Shown: piece by piece, positions 18,924 through 26,538 of the stretch
Layout: each line of letters opens with the position of its first letter
Position numbering within the stretch: position 1 is the first letter of the stretch
Origin: Magnetofaba australis IT-1
GTDB lineage: Bacteria > Pseudomonadota > Magnetococcia > Magnetococcales > Magnetococcaceae
Reading direction: 5' to 3'
Assembly: GCF_002109495.1 (NCBI RefSeq)
Contig: NZ_LVJN01000020.1
Coordinates: forward strand, 1 to 64,000
Length of the DNA: 64,000 bases
The notes under the pieces: model-generated
What the model saw: only the letters and a program-made list of their open reading frames with translations
Told to the model about the DNA's origin: nothing
Databases searched by the model: none
Made by a program: the position numbers and the translations under genes

Positions 18924-19796
18924 TCAGGGCGTGGGGTGGGGCAGCGGCGCAGACGACTCTGGCGGGGGGGAAATCTCCCCATCAAGGTCCCGATTCAGAA
19001 AGAGTGCGCGCTCAGTCCAGAGCAGATAGGCGCACAAACCCAGCAGCAGCAGAGTCTGGATCATCTTGCTGTCCGGGTGGGTGGCGAAGATCTCATTGAA
19101 CACATTGGCGGACATGTGCAGCGCCACGGTGATGAGAATATTGCGGCCTGTTTTGTAGTAGAGCCAGTTCATCAACAGCACAAAGGGGAACAGGCTGACC
19201 AGGAAATTGAAGCTGTGGATCACGCTCTGAGCCGCCAGATTGCTGTGGTAATAGCCGTCAATAAGCGCCAGCGGCAGATGCCAGAGCCCCCAATAGAGGG
19301 CGAACAGCAGGGAGCTGGTCAGCAGGGAGAATCGACGGCGCAGGCAGTCGACGCCATAGCTGTGCCACGCCAACTCTTCGATAATCGGCGCGCTCAACAG
19401 GATAAACCACACCGGGAACACCGTTGAGCTGAAGCTGGTCTGGCCACTGATGACAAACTGGTCGGCGTCATAGCCCAGAAGCAGGGAGAGCGCCATGGCG
19501 GCGAGGATGCTGGCGGGCATCAGAACCAGCGCCAGCCCCACATAAACGCCGCTGCCTGGGGCGATCCGCGTCAACCGCTGGGCCATATCCCGCAGCACAG
19601 CGCGATCCCTTGCCGCCAAAGCGAGGGCCGTCAGCAGCGGCGCGCACAGCCCCGCCAGCCCCAACGCAGAGATGAGCAGCCCATATTGCGCCGCATCAGG
19701 ACGATGACTCAACGCCGCCGCCATCAGCCACAAGCTCCAGGGCATGGCGGCGCTGAGGAGATAGAACGTCAACGTGTGCCGGTAGTGGTGGATCAT
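18924..19796 (-). CDS. CPBP-family intramembrane metalloprotease
   Basis: The 290-residue polytopic membrane protein has about eight hydrophobic segments. The CPBP (Rce1-like) motifs are present: EELAWHSYG, ALYWGLWHLPLAL and HMSANVFNE, giving the glutamate and two histidine motifs of the active site. Bacterial members process prenylated or small peptides, or act in bacteriocin self-immunity. ATG 19796 follows a GGGGG stretch; the upstream TTG (19829) is less likely. It is divergent from a TetR gene with paired operators between them, so it is probably the repressor's target. Confidence 0.88.
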   Translation of the reverse strand: MIHHYRHTLTFYLLSAAMPWSLWLMAAALSHRPDAAQYGLLISALGLAGLCAPLLTALALAARDRAVLRDMAQRLTRIAPGSGVYVGLALVLMPASILAAMALSLLLGYDADQFVISGQTSFSSTVFPVWFILLSAPIIEELAWHSYGVDCLRRRFSLLTSSLLFALYWGLWHLPLALIDGYYHSNLAAQSVIHSFNFLVSLFPFVLLMNWLYYKTGRNILITVALHMSANVFNEIFATHPDSKMIQTLLLLGLCAYLLWTERALFLNRDLDGEISPPPESSAPLPHPTP

Positions 19797-19840
19797 CGAA
19801 GCCCCCGTTTGATTGATCAGAGGGGTCAAACCTCTCTGAG

Positions 19841-19859
19841 AAAATTATAGTCGACTAAA
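19841..19859. promoter_or_regulatory. Operator half 1 for divergent TetR/CPBP pair
   Basis: The 19-bp sequence AAAATTATAGTCGACTAAA has the palindromic core TAGTCGACTA (19848-19857). Its exact reverse complement recurs at 19896-19914, with centres 50 bp apart. On the minus strand it contains TATAAT (19849 to 19844), a fair -10 box for the CPBP gene. Confidence 0.85.
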
Positions 19860-19882
19860 AAGTTATCGTCGGGCGGGCGAGC

Positions 19883-19914
19883 TTGTCAATAATTATTTAG
19901 TCGACTATAATTTT
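19883..19914 (+). promoter_or_regulatory. tetR promoter with overlapping operator half 2
   Basis: TTGTCA (19883-19888), a 17-bp spacer and TATAAT (19906-19911) form a near-consensus sigma-70 promoter facing the TetR gene. The operator TTTAGTCGACTATAATTTT (19896-19914) covers its -10 box, so binding would repress tetR. Confidence 0.85.
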
Positions 19915-19949
19915 ATGTGAGAAGCGATGCTGTCACAGGAGAGAAGCCG

Positions 19950-20576
19950 ATGGGCGGATTTGGCAGACGGGAATTGAACAAGGCGCAAACCCGCGTGGAT
20001 CTGCTCAATGCGGTGTATAAACTGACGGCCAACACGCGCTTTGATGAGTTGAAGGTGAAACAGATCGCCGCCGAGGCGGGCATCACCGAGATGACCTTCT
20101 TCAACTACTTCGCCAAGAAGGAGGATGTTCTCCGCTATATGATGGGCGTGTGGGCGTTGGAGTTGATGGTGTTGCAGCACGAACAGCCGTTGACGGGGGC
20201 GGCGGCCATCCGCCGTCTGTTTCAGCACACGGCGGAGTATGTGCAGAAGCGCCCACGCCTGATGGCCCACTTTGTGGCGCTGCTGCTCATCCGTGACCTG
20301 CCGCCGCAAGGGGACGCCATTGAGCCAGCAGACAGGTTCCTATGGCATCCCGATATCCCCGCCGTGCTGAATGGAGAGATTCCCAGCGGCAACGAGATTC
20401 TGTTGCGCCATCTGCGCGAGATGCCAGCGGTGGCCGATCCCATGCAGACCCTGATGCATCTGGCCTCCTGTTTTTATGGCGACATGGTGCTGGCGCACAC
20501 GGCGGATCTGCCGATTGATGAACTCTACGCCAGCAGCTTGGATCGGATATTGGGTCCGCAAGGGAAGCAATCATAG
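19950..20576 (+). CDS. TetR-family transcriptional repressor
   Basis: In the 208-residue protein the N-terminal helix-turn-helix reads TRFDELKVKQIAAEAGITEMTFFNYFAKKEDVL (about residues 31-63), diagnostic of TetR/AcrR regulators. The C-terminal part is a helical ligand-binding domain. AGGAGA (19937-19942) sets ATG 19950. It probably represses itself and the divergent CPBP gene through the two TAGTCGACTA operators. The inducer is unknown. Confidence 0.92.
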   Translation: MGGFGRRELNKAQTRVDLLNAVYKLTANTRFDELKVKQIAAEAGITEMTFFNYFAKKEDVLRYMMGVWALELMVLQHEQPLTGAAAIRRLFQHTAEYVQKRPRLMAHFVALLLIRDLPPQGDAIEPADRFLWHPDIPAVLNGEIPSGNEILLRHLREMPAVADPMQTLMHLASCFYGDMVLAHTADLPIDELYASSLDRILGPQGKQS

Positions 20577-20616
20577 GCCATTGAAATGGCCCAGATGAGG
20601 CGGGGCGTGAAACGAA

Positions 20617-20645
20617 ACGCGGCGAGGAGAAGCTCCTCGCCGCGT
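20617..20645. terminator. Bidirectional terminator-like hairpin
   Basis: A perfect 13-bp stem (20617-20629 with 20633-20645) has an AAG loop and lies between the convergent tetR and porin genes. On the minus strand it is followed by GTTTCGTTTC. Confidence 0.75.
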
Positions 20646-20685
20646 AATCCAAACAGAATCTCTCGAGATGATGCCCTGGCGGGGA

Positions 20686-21975
20686 TCAGAACTCGGCGGC
20701 CAGACGCATGGTGACCTGGTCGCGGTCGTCGCCGGCGCCAGCGGCCACGCGGGCGCCGGTTTTGCTGGTGGCGTAATCTTCGGAGTGCATGTACTCCAGA
20801 CCCAGCGACACGCCGTCGAGAATCGCCACATTGACGATAGCCAACCAACGATCTTCGGGCTGGCCCAGGTCCAGTGCTTCGTCAGTGCCGTCATAGGCCA
20901 CGGCGAAGGTGACCGGATAGCTCTTGATTTCGGTGTCGTAGGCCAGCTCCAGATGCCAGGCGCGGGGTTTGGCGCCCTGGCCATTCCACGCCAGTTCGGC
21001 GGCGGCGAAGCGTTCGGCGGCGGTGAAGTATTCGCCGGTGAGGGTGAACCCGGCCATGCTCAGGCTCAGGTGGGCGTCCCAGGCGCCGATGCGCTTGGCG
21101 ATGGCGTCCACGTTGCCCGCCGCGCCGCCAGTGCCCAGGGTGTCGGAGATGTTGCCGTCTTCGATGCTATTGACGTAGCTGACCGCAGCGTCCACGCCCA
21201 CGGCGCCCACTTCGCCGCCATAACTCAGCATGATGCCGTAGCCGCCCAGGGTGTCGTCGGTGTCGCCGGAGACGCGGCTGTCGCCATTGAAAGCGTAGCC
21301 TTGACCGGTGAAGCCACTGGCGGTGGCGCCAAGAATGACGGCGGTCTCGCCGCCCATTTCACCGATGGTTTTGGGCAGGGAGTCGGCAAACGCCGCCGAC
21401 GGGAAGGCGCCGAAGGGCAGGGTCTCTTTACCCGCCGTCAACCACACCGGATAGCGTTCGGTGTTGCCGATGGTGATGGAGCCGGCGTCGAACTGAATGC
21501 GCGAGCCGTCGGCGTCCTCTTCATATTTCAGGGTGGTGTGGGCGCTGGCCCAGCTATTCATCTGCGCGGCCACGTCCACTTCCACGGTGCTGACCACGAT
21601 ATCGCTGGAGCTGTCGCCGGTGGTGGCGTTCCAGTCATTATTGAGGTCGTTGCTGGTCACCGCGTCCACTTCCATCTTGCCGCTCAGGCTGATGCGTTGG
21701 GTCCATTCGGGGGCCGCCGCGCCGCTCTTGGCGCTGCTATCGGCTTGCGCCTTGGCCACCGCTTTGACCTCTTCGGAGGCCGCGCCCAGTTTCTGTTGCA
21801 GCGCCTCGATCTGCTTCTGCTGTTGTTGAATCAGCTTCCACAGTTCGGCGCGGCTGGGCAGATCATCGGCGGCGTTGGCCATGCCGGAAAGGCCGATGAC
21901 GCCAAGCATGGCGGCGGCGCTAATGGTCAGACGGGTGGGTGTGCCAGCGTTGTTCACAGGACGGCTCCTCATCAC
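20686..21975 (-). CDS. LbtU-type outer-membrane porin
   Basis: The 429-residue protein has a signal peptide ending GMANA-A, then a coiled-coil (AELWKLIQQQQKQIEALQQKL), then a beta-barrel domain of alternating strands ending in the outer-membrane C-terminal signature RLAAEF (terminal Phe). The pattern (WLTAGKETLPFGAFPSAAFADSLP) matches LbtU-family siderophore porins of Legionella type. The substrate is uncertain. No ferric-uptake genes are adjacent. Confidence 0.82.
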   Translation of the reverse strand: MMRSRPVNNAGTPTRLTISAAAMLGVIGLSGMANAADDLPSRAELWKLIQQQQKQIEALQQKLGAASEEVKAVAKAQADSSAKSGAAAPEWTQRISLSGKMEVDAVTSNDLNNDWNATTGDSSSDIVVSTVEVDVAAQMNSWASAHTTLKYEEDADGSRIQFDAGSITIGNTERYPVWLTAGKETLPFGAFPSAAFADSLPKTIGEMGGETAVILGATASGFTGQGYAFNGDSRVSGDTDDTLGGYGIMLSYGGEVGAVGVDAAVSYVNSIEDGNISDTLGTGGAAGNVDAIAKRIGAWDAHLSLSMAGFTLTGEYFTAAERFAAAELAWNGQGAKPRAWHLELAYDTEIKSYPVTFAVAYDGTDEALDLGQPEDRWLAIVNVAILDGVSLGLEYMHSEDYATSKTGARVAAGAGDDRDQVTMRLAAEF

Positions 21976-22109
21976 AGTGCAGTCGGATCTTACATTTCAT
22001 GTCGAACTGAGGTGACTTTTCGGCGCGCGGCGGGCAAAGCTGAAGAATTTTCAGCAGATGGCGGGCAAAAATGGGGAAATGGCGGGGCTGAAGGTCTATA
22101 TACAATGAT

Positions 22110-22226
22110 TCAAAAACAAAACTGCACAGAACGGCCAATGTTTGCGTGACACAGGTTGGTCTGCGCTGACTATTGGCCGCCGACTGGTCGGCGGCGGGGT
22201 CTGGGGGCCGCGCCCCCAGCGGGTGT
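22110..22226 (-). repeat. R1 element, left part, interrupted by IS
   Basis: This is the distal half of an R1 copy: tail ACTGCACAGAACGGCCAATG, GCGTGAC, GCTGACTATTGGCC, then GCCGCCGACTGGTCGGCGGC and CTGGGGGC/GCCCCCAG, ending CAGCGGGTGT at 22226. The element resumes at 23664. Joining the halves restores the arrangement seen at 40588-40768 and 34734-34908. Confidence 0.9.
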
Positions 22227-22316
22227 AATGGAATGGTCCGCTCCGCTACCCAAACGGCCTCGCAATGGGCCAAGATGGTGGTGTGTTTTTCCATCTAAAC
22301 GGAGTCGGAGCGGACC

Positions 22317-23360
22317 ATGAGCAATCATATCGAAAACGGACAGGTACGGGTACTGGGGATTGATCTGGGCAAGAGCGTGTTTCAGTTGCATGGCGTCGAT
22401 GCGCGCGGCAAGAGCGTTCTGAAACAGCGCTTGAAACGAGATAAGTTACTGGAGTTCATGGCGCAACTGCCGCCGTGCCTGGTGGGGATGGAAGCCAGTA
22501 GCGGCGCGCATCACTGGGCGCGGAAATTTCAGGGATATGGGCATGAAGTGCGTTTGATGGCGCCGCAATATGTGAAGCCCTACGTGAAGCGGCACAAGAA
22601 CGACAGCGTGGACGCTGAGGCGATATGTGAAGCGGTACAGCGTCCGAATATGCGTTTTGTGGGGATCAAAAGCGTTGCCCAGCAAGAAATTCTAGCGTTG
22701 CATCGGGTGCGCAGTCTGGCGGTGAAGAACCGCACGGCGTTGGTGAACCAGATTCGCGGACTGCTTGCCGAGTATGGGATTGTCTTTCCCAAGAGCATCA
22801 AGCAGGCGCGGCGGGCGATTGTGCTGATTTTGAGTGATGAGAGCTCGGAAATGAGCGCCAATTTTCGCGTAATTCTGGAGGATGAGCGCGATGAGCTGGC
22901 GCATTTGGATGAGCGCATCGGCAAATATGAGCGTGAGATTGAGGCGCTGGCCAAGGCGGAGCCGCAGTGTCGATTGCTGATGACGATCCCGGGAGTGGGA
23001 CCGATCACGGCGACGGCGCTGTTGGCGTCGGTGGGGGATGTGCGGGCGTTTAAGAATGGCCGGGAGCTGTCGGCATGGATAGGGTTGGTTCCGAATCAGC
23101 ACTCCACAGGGGGCAAGGCGTGGCTGACGGGGATCAGCAAGCGGGGAAATGGTTATCTTCGCACCCTGTTGATCCATGGGGCGCGGGCGGCGTTGCGCGT
23201 GTGTGAAAACAAGCCGGATCGCCGCAGCCAGTGGGCAGTGTCGGTGTCGGAACGTCGCGGCGCAAATAGAGCAGTGGTGGCGCTGGCCAACCGCATGGCG
23301 CGCAGCGCGTGGGCGATGCTGGTGAAGCAGGAGGCCTATGGGGACAGCGCCGCTGTGTAG
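22317..23360 (+). CDS. IS110-family transposase
   Basis: The 347-residue DEDD recombinase has an N-terminal RuvC-like domain with GIDLGKSVFQ, the MEASSGAHHWA glutamate, and KNDSVDAEAICEA carrying the paired aspartates. The C-terminal Tnp-IS116/IS110 domain has IPGVGPITATALLASVGD and IGLVPNQHSTGGK, which contains the conserved serine. It is full length with no frameshift, so it is potentially active. Enzymes of this family use an element-encoded bridge RNA to choose donor and target sites. Confidence 0.95.
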   Translation: MSNHIENGQVRVLGIDLGKSVFQLHGVDARGKSVLKQRLKRDKLLEFMAQLPPCLVGMEASSGAHHWARKFQGYGHEVRLMAPQYVKPYVKRHKNDSVDAEAICEAVQRPNMRFVGIKSVAQQEILALHRVRSLAVKNRTALVNQIRGLLAEYGIVFPKSIKQARRAIVLILSDESSEMSANFRVILEDERDELAHLDERIGKYEREIEALAKAEPQCRLLMTIPGVGPITATALLASVGDVRAFKNGRELSAWIGLVPNQHSTGGKAWLTGISKRGNGYLRTLLIHGARAALRVCENKPDRRSQWAVSVSERRGANRAVVALANRMARSAWAMLVKQEAYGDSAAV

Positions 23361-23663
23361 AGAGAGCGCAATACAACTCTAAAAGAAAAACAGGCCGATA
23401 AGGAAAGAGAAAGAGATCCCACCAGCCAGGTTGCGAGAGAGAGTCGAGATTGATGGCGTGAAACGGCATAGCCCTGCGTGGTCAAGAACCTGTTTCGTCC
23501 AAGGGCCCATAGAGGCCGAGGGTGTGTTGAGGAGGGCCACGCGCAAATTCCATCAGGGCCAGAGGGCGACAAGCCCCTCATCAACAGGCCGGATACATGG
23601 GCGCGACTAAGCCTCACACATCAGTGGACATTTTCTCTTGCCGTGGCGGAGCGGACCATACAT
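23361..23663 (+). ncRNA. IS right end, probable bridge (seek) RNA region
   Basis: About 300 non-coding bases lie between the transposase stop and the right end. In IS1111-group elements the guide RNA is encoded downstream of the transposase. The sequence ATACATGGGCG occurs at 23593-23603 and again exactly across the right junction (23658-23668, IS end plus R1 target). GGGTGT at 23520-23525 equals the last six target bases before the left junction. These matches fit guide segments, but the RNA fold has not been modelled. Confidence 0.55.
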
Positions 23664-23758
23664 GGGCGGAGCCCACGGTGTGGCTGTTGATCTTGGGAGC
23701 TCGAGGGCAAAGCCCTCGATATCTTTCAGCGCCCATATGTTCGCTGTTGAACGCTAGC
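23664..23758 (-). repeat. R1 element, right part after the IS
   Basis: The remaining R1 half holds GTGGGCTCCGCCCA-type and GAGGGCTTTGCCCTC hairpins read on the minus strand, then the leader GCTAGC-GTTCA-ACATATGGGCGCTGAAAGATATC. The leader's GCTAGC (23753-23758) supplies the TAG stop codon of the EndoQ-like gene. Confidence 0.88.
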
Positions 23759-25064
23759 AACGATAGAGCATATCCAGCCAGCGGCGCGTCGACACAGCTT
23801 CATCTGGCGCGAACAGACGAATGCGCCCGAACACGCCGTCATAGCCGCATTGGCGAATCACCTGCCCGGCGCGTAGACGCCGGATCGCCTCGGCCAGCAG
23901 CTCGGAGCCGACCTCTGCGATCTGCGCCAAGGGAACCTGCGTCAGCAGGGGAATCTCCGGCCCCAGCCGCCCCAATAGCCGCTCTACCGCCCGCGTCACC
24001 CGTTTGCTGTTGGGGGATTTAACCCCCGCCAACTCCGCCACGATCTGCGCCAGCGGCGTGAGGGAGACAAACGGCGCCGGGGCGTGATCGCTCTGGTTGG
24101 CGGGACGATCGGCCAGCGCCAACACACGGTTGAGCACGCCGGTGGTGAGCGCCTTGCCGCACACCGGGCAGAGGCCGTCGGCGGGGGTGTCCACTTCGGG
24201 GTTCAGATGCACATCGCAGGCGCGGTGGCCGTCATGGAAATACTTGCCCTCCTGGGGGAAGAACTCGATGGTTCCGCCATATCCTGCGCCGGTGGCGAGG
24301 GCGCGGCGCATGGCGTGGTAATCCAATTCACACTCATAGCGTGTGGCTTCGCGCCCCAGTTTGCTGGGAGAGTGGGCGTCGGAGTGGGAGACCAAACGAT
24401 AGCGGTCCAGGCTGGAGACTCGCGCCATCATCGCCGGATCCGCCGATAGGCCGGTCTCCAGCGCTAGAATGTGGGGCGTCAGATCGCCAAAACACGCCTC
24501 CACCGAATCAAACCCCGAGCGCGCCCCCAACAGCGCATACCACGGGGTCCACACATGGGCGGGGATCAGCAGCGCATCGGCGTCGCTGTGCAGGGTCATC
24601 GCCAGCAGATCGCGGGAGTCCAACCCCAGCATGGGGCGGCCATCGGCGTGCAGATTGCCCACCTGGGCCAGGGCGACGCTCAGGCGCTCGGCGGCGGCGA
24701 AGGAGGGGAGGCAGATCAGATGGTGAATGCGCCGGGTTTTGCCAGCGCGCTGATAGATAACGGCGATCTCGGTGGTGAGCAGAAAGCGCGGCGCCGGGGC
24801 CTCCGCCAGTGCGGGGCCGGTCTGCTCCAGGAGATCGCGTCTAACCGCGGCGGCCAAATCCGGGCGCAGTTGGAACAGTCCCGGTTCCGCTTCGATCAGG
24901 GCTTCGCGCAGGGTTTGCCGCCACACTGGATGGGTGAAGTCCGCCGTTCCCACCACGCCGATGCCTTTACGCTGCGCCCATAAGGCGATGTTTTGCGGCG
25001 TCATTTCCCGGCTGACCGCGCGCGAGAAGGGGGAGTGCAGGTGCAGATCGGCGAGGAACTCCAT
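23754..25064 (-). CDS. Endonuclease Q-like PHP-domain protein
   Basis: The 436-residue protein opens with a PHP metal site (LADLHLHSPFS), has ITTE-like LLTTEIAVIY, PAHVWTPWYALLG and SHSDAHSP, and a zinc-ribbon pattern CDVHLNP...CPVCGK near residue 300. This is the architecture of EndoQ, which nicks DNA 5' of deaminated bases such as uracil or hypoxanthine. The last part resembles a helix-hairpin-helix region (LGRLGPEIPLL). Its stop codon lies in an R1 leader. The function is transferred from the family. Confidence 0.82.
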   Translation of the reverse strand: MEFLADLHLHSPFSRAVSREMTPQNIALWAQRKGIGVVGTADFTHPVWRQTLREALIEAEPGLFQLRPDLAAAVRRDLLEQTGPALAEAPAPRFLLTTEIAVIYQRAGKTRRIHHLICLPSFAAAERLSVALAQVGNLHADGRPMLGLDSRDLLAMTLHSDADALLIPAHVWTPWYALLGARSGFDSVEACFGDLTPHILALETGLSADPAMMARVSSLDRYRLVSHSDAHSPSKLGREATRYECELDYHAMRRALATGAGYGGTIEFFPQEGKYFHDGHRACDVHLNPEVDTPADGLCPVCGKALTTGVLNRVLALADRPANQSDHAPAPFVSLTPLAQIVAELAGVKSPNSKRVTRAVERLLGRLGPEIPLLTQVPLAQIAEVGSELLAEAIRRLRAGQVIRQCGYDGVFGRIRLFAPDEAVSTRRWLDMLYRC

Positions 25065-25224
25065 ATGCGTCTCTTAAGCGGCGTGATGGGCGTGGAGGGG
25101 AGGGGTGCGGCGCATAATCACAGGAAAATGGTGTCTATAAATTTGGAAAACACAAAAAAACGCCATTTTTCGCCCTGCAAAAGGTGGATTTTCCTTGGGG
25201 GCAAAAGCGCTCCTGGTGTAGAGT

Positions 25225-25385
25225 AAAGGCGTGGGCTCATCTCCCCCACATCGCGTTTCACGCAACCCGCGTTCGTCCTCCAGGCGGACGCGAAACGGCC
25301 AATCGGTTGCGCCCAGAACGCTATCATCTCCAGGGATTTATGCAACTCCTCTTCACGCCCCCGACCGTCTGGTCGGGGGTTTTTT
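25225..25385 (+). ncRNA. Candidate structured small RNA with terminator
   Basis: There is no open frame with support, yet a strong plus-strand terminator ends the region. The segment folds as a rod: GGCGTG/CACGCC (25228-25233 with 25354-25359), GCGTT/AACGC (25253-25257 with 25317-25321), CGCAACC/GGTTGCG (25261-25267 with 25305-25311) and a 10-bp apical hairpin (25268-25277 with 25283-25292). TTGGGG (25195-25200) and TAGAGT (25219-25224), 18 bp apart, are possible promoter boxes. The rod with a large internal bubble recalls 6S RNA, but no sequence identity is claimed. Confidence 0.5.
25358..25385 (+). terminator. Rho-independent terminator (plus strand)
   Basis: Stem CCCCCGACC/GGTCGGGGG (25358-25366 with 25371-25379) has the loop GTCT and is followed by six T residues. 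No plus-strand gene ends here, which points to a non-coding transcript. Confidence 0.9.
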
Positions 25386-25486
25386 ATTGGCGGATTGCGG
25401 CGTTGGCTCGGACGCTCCTGTGGCGGGATTTGCCCATCTCGACCAGAGGGCGCGCTCTGCTGGGGAAAAGAACGCGCCCGCTGGTG

Positions 25487-26287
25487 TTATTTGCTGGCGA
25501 AGATGTCGCCGAGGAACACTTGCAGCGCCGCCCAGGAGCGTTTGTCCGCTATGGGGTTGTAGCCCAGGCCGTCGATGCCCGCTTTGTCGGCGTCGGGGTT
25601 GGTGAAGCTGTGTTTGGTTCCGCCGTAGCGGGTGAATTGCCACGCTTTGCCCGAGACGCGCAGTCCGTCGAGGAACTTTGCAATGCGCTCGGCGGGGACA
25701 AAGCCGTCATCGTCGCCGTGGGCCACGAAGATTTGCCCCTGAATGCTCTTGGCCTCCTCAGCGCTGGCTGGCGGCAGTGAGCCGTGGAAGCTGGCCACCC
25801 CTTTGAGCGGCAACCCCGCATAGGCCATCTGCATCACCGTGGCGCCGCCGAAGCAGTAGCCGATGGCGGCGATGTTGTCCGGGTCCACAATGGCGCGGGA
25901 CTTGAGCATCTCCAGCCCCAACTGCGCGCGCTTGCGCCAGGCGTGCACATTGCTGGTGATCTGGCTCATCCACGCCTTGGCGTCCTTGCCGTGTTTGGTG
26001 ATCTTGCCTTCGCCGTACATATCGATGGCGAAGGCCGCATACCCCAACTCCGCCAGCATGCGCGCCCGTTTGCGCGCGTAATCATTTAAACCCCACCATT
26101 CGTGTACAACTATCACTCCGGGCCGTTTGCCGGCGATGGCGTCATCCCACACCAGATGCCCGCGCAGGGTGACATCGCCATCCTGATAGCGCACCGCTTC
26201 GGTCTGAATCTCGGCGTTGGCGACGCCAGAGCACAGCATGAGCAGTACGCCGATTCCTATAAATATGTTTTTTTTCAATGTTTTCAT
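25487..26287 (-). CDS. Secreted dienelactone hydrolase-family protein
   Basis: The 266-residue alpha/beta hydrolase has an N-terminal signal peptide (to about residue 25). The catalytic pattern is of the dienelactone hydrolase family: VVHEWWG (Glu), GYCFGG (Cys nucleophile in place of Ser), HGDDDGFVP (Asp) and KHSFTNP (His). Known members open dienelactones in aromatic degradation, but many secreted paralogues have other, unknown ester substrates. It stands alone. Confidence 0.88.
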   Translation of the reverse strand: MKTLKKNIFIGIGVLLMLCSGVANAEIQTEAVRYQDGDVTLRGHLVWDDAIAGKRPGVIVVHEWWGLNDYARKRARMLAELGYAAFAIDMYGEGKITKHGKDAKAWMSQITSNVHAWRKRAQLGLEMLKSRAIVDPDNIAAIGYCFGGATVMQMAYAGLPLKGVASFHGSLPPASAEEAKSIQGQIFVAHGDDDGFVPAERIAKFLDGLRVSGKAWQFTRYGGTKHSFTNPDADKAGIDGLGYNPIADKRSWAALQVFLGDIFASK

Positions 26288-26538
26288 GATCGCATCCCCA
26301 AGAGTTGACGCTTCTGGGCGAGGGGGAAGTTCCCCCTGCCAGGCAATAGTCTACTGCGAGTTCGGCAAGTGCGAAAAGGGACGATGATCTTCCTGCGAAA
26401 GTCACAAAATTTCCCAGTAGATTCAATCTAATTTAGAAATACCGCATATTATGATTGAAGCGTCTGCGGCGTTTCTGTTAAGAAATACATGAACTCTTCG
26501 ATTCCCATAATGTCGCATTACACCGAAATGAGTGTACT

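Larger units (their letters stand above)
22227..23663 (+). mobile_element. IS110-family element, IS1111-type, inside R1
   Basis: The boundaries are set by comparison with intact R1 copies. Perfect 14-bp subterminal inverted repeats ATGGTCCGCTCCGC (22233-22246) and GCGGAGCGGACCAT (23646-23659) lie 6 and 4 bases inside the ends. Subterminal repeats and no obvious target duplication fit the IS1111 subgroup. The single transposase gene is followed by a long non-coding right end of about 300 bases. A third copy of the repeat (22305-22318, 13 of 14 matches) contains the transposase start codon. Confidence 0.88.

Noticed and set aside
20668-22149. 493-codon plus-strand frame over the porin gene
   Set aside because: It is an antisense shadow of the LbtU-type porin, with a low-complexity Gly/Ala/Val translation.
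25184-25780. Plus-strand 198-codon frame across the candidate small RNA
   Set aside because: It crosses a strong terminator and continues antisense into the dienelactone hydrolase gene.
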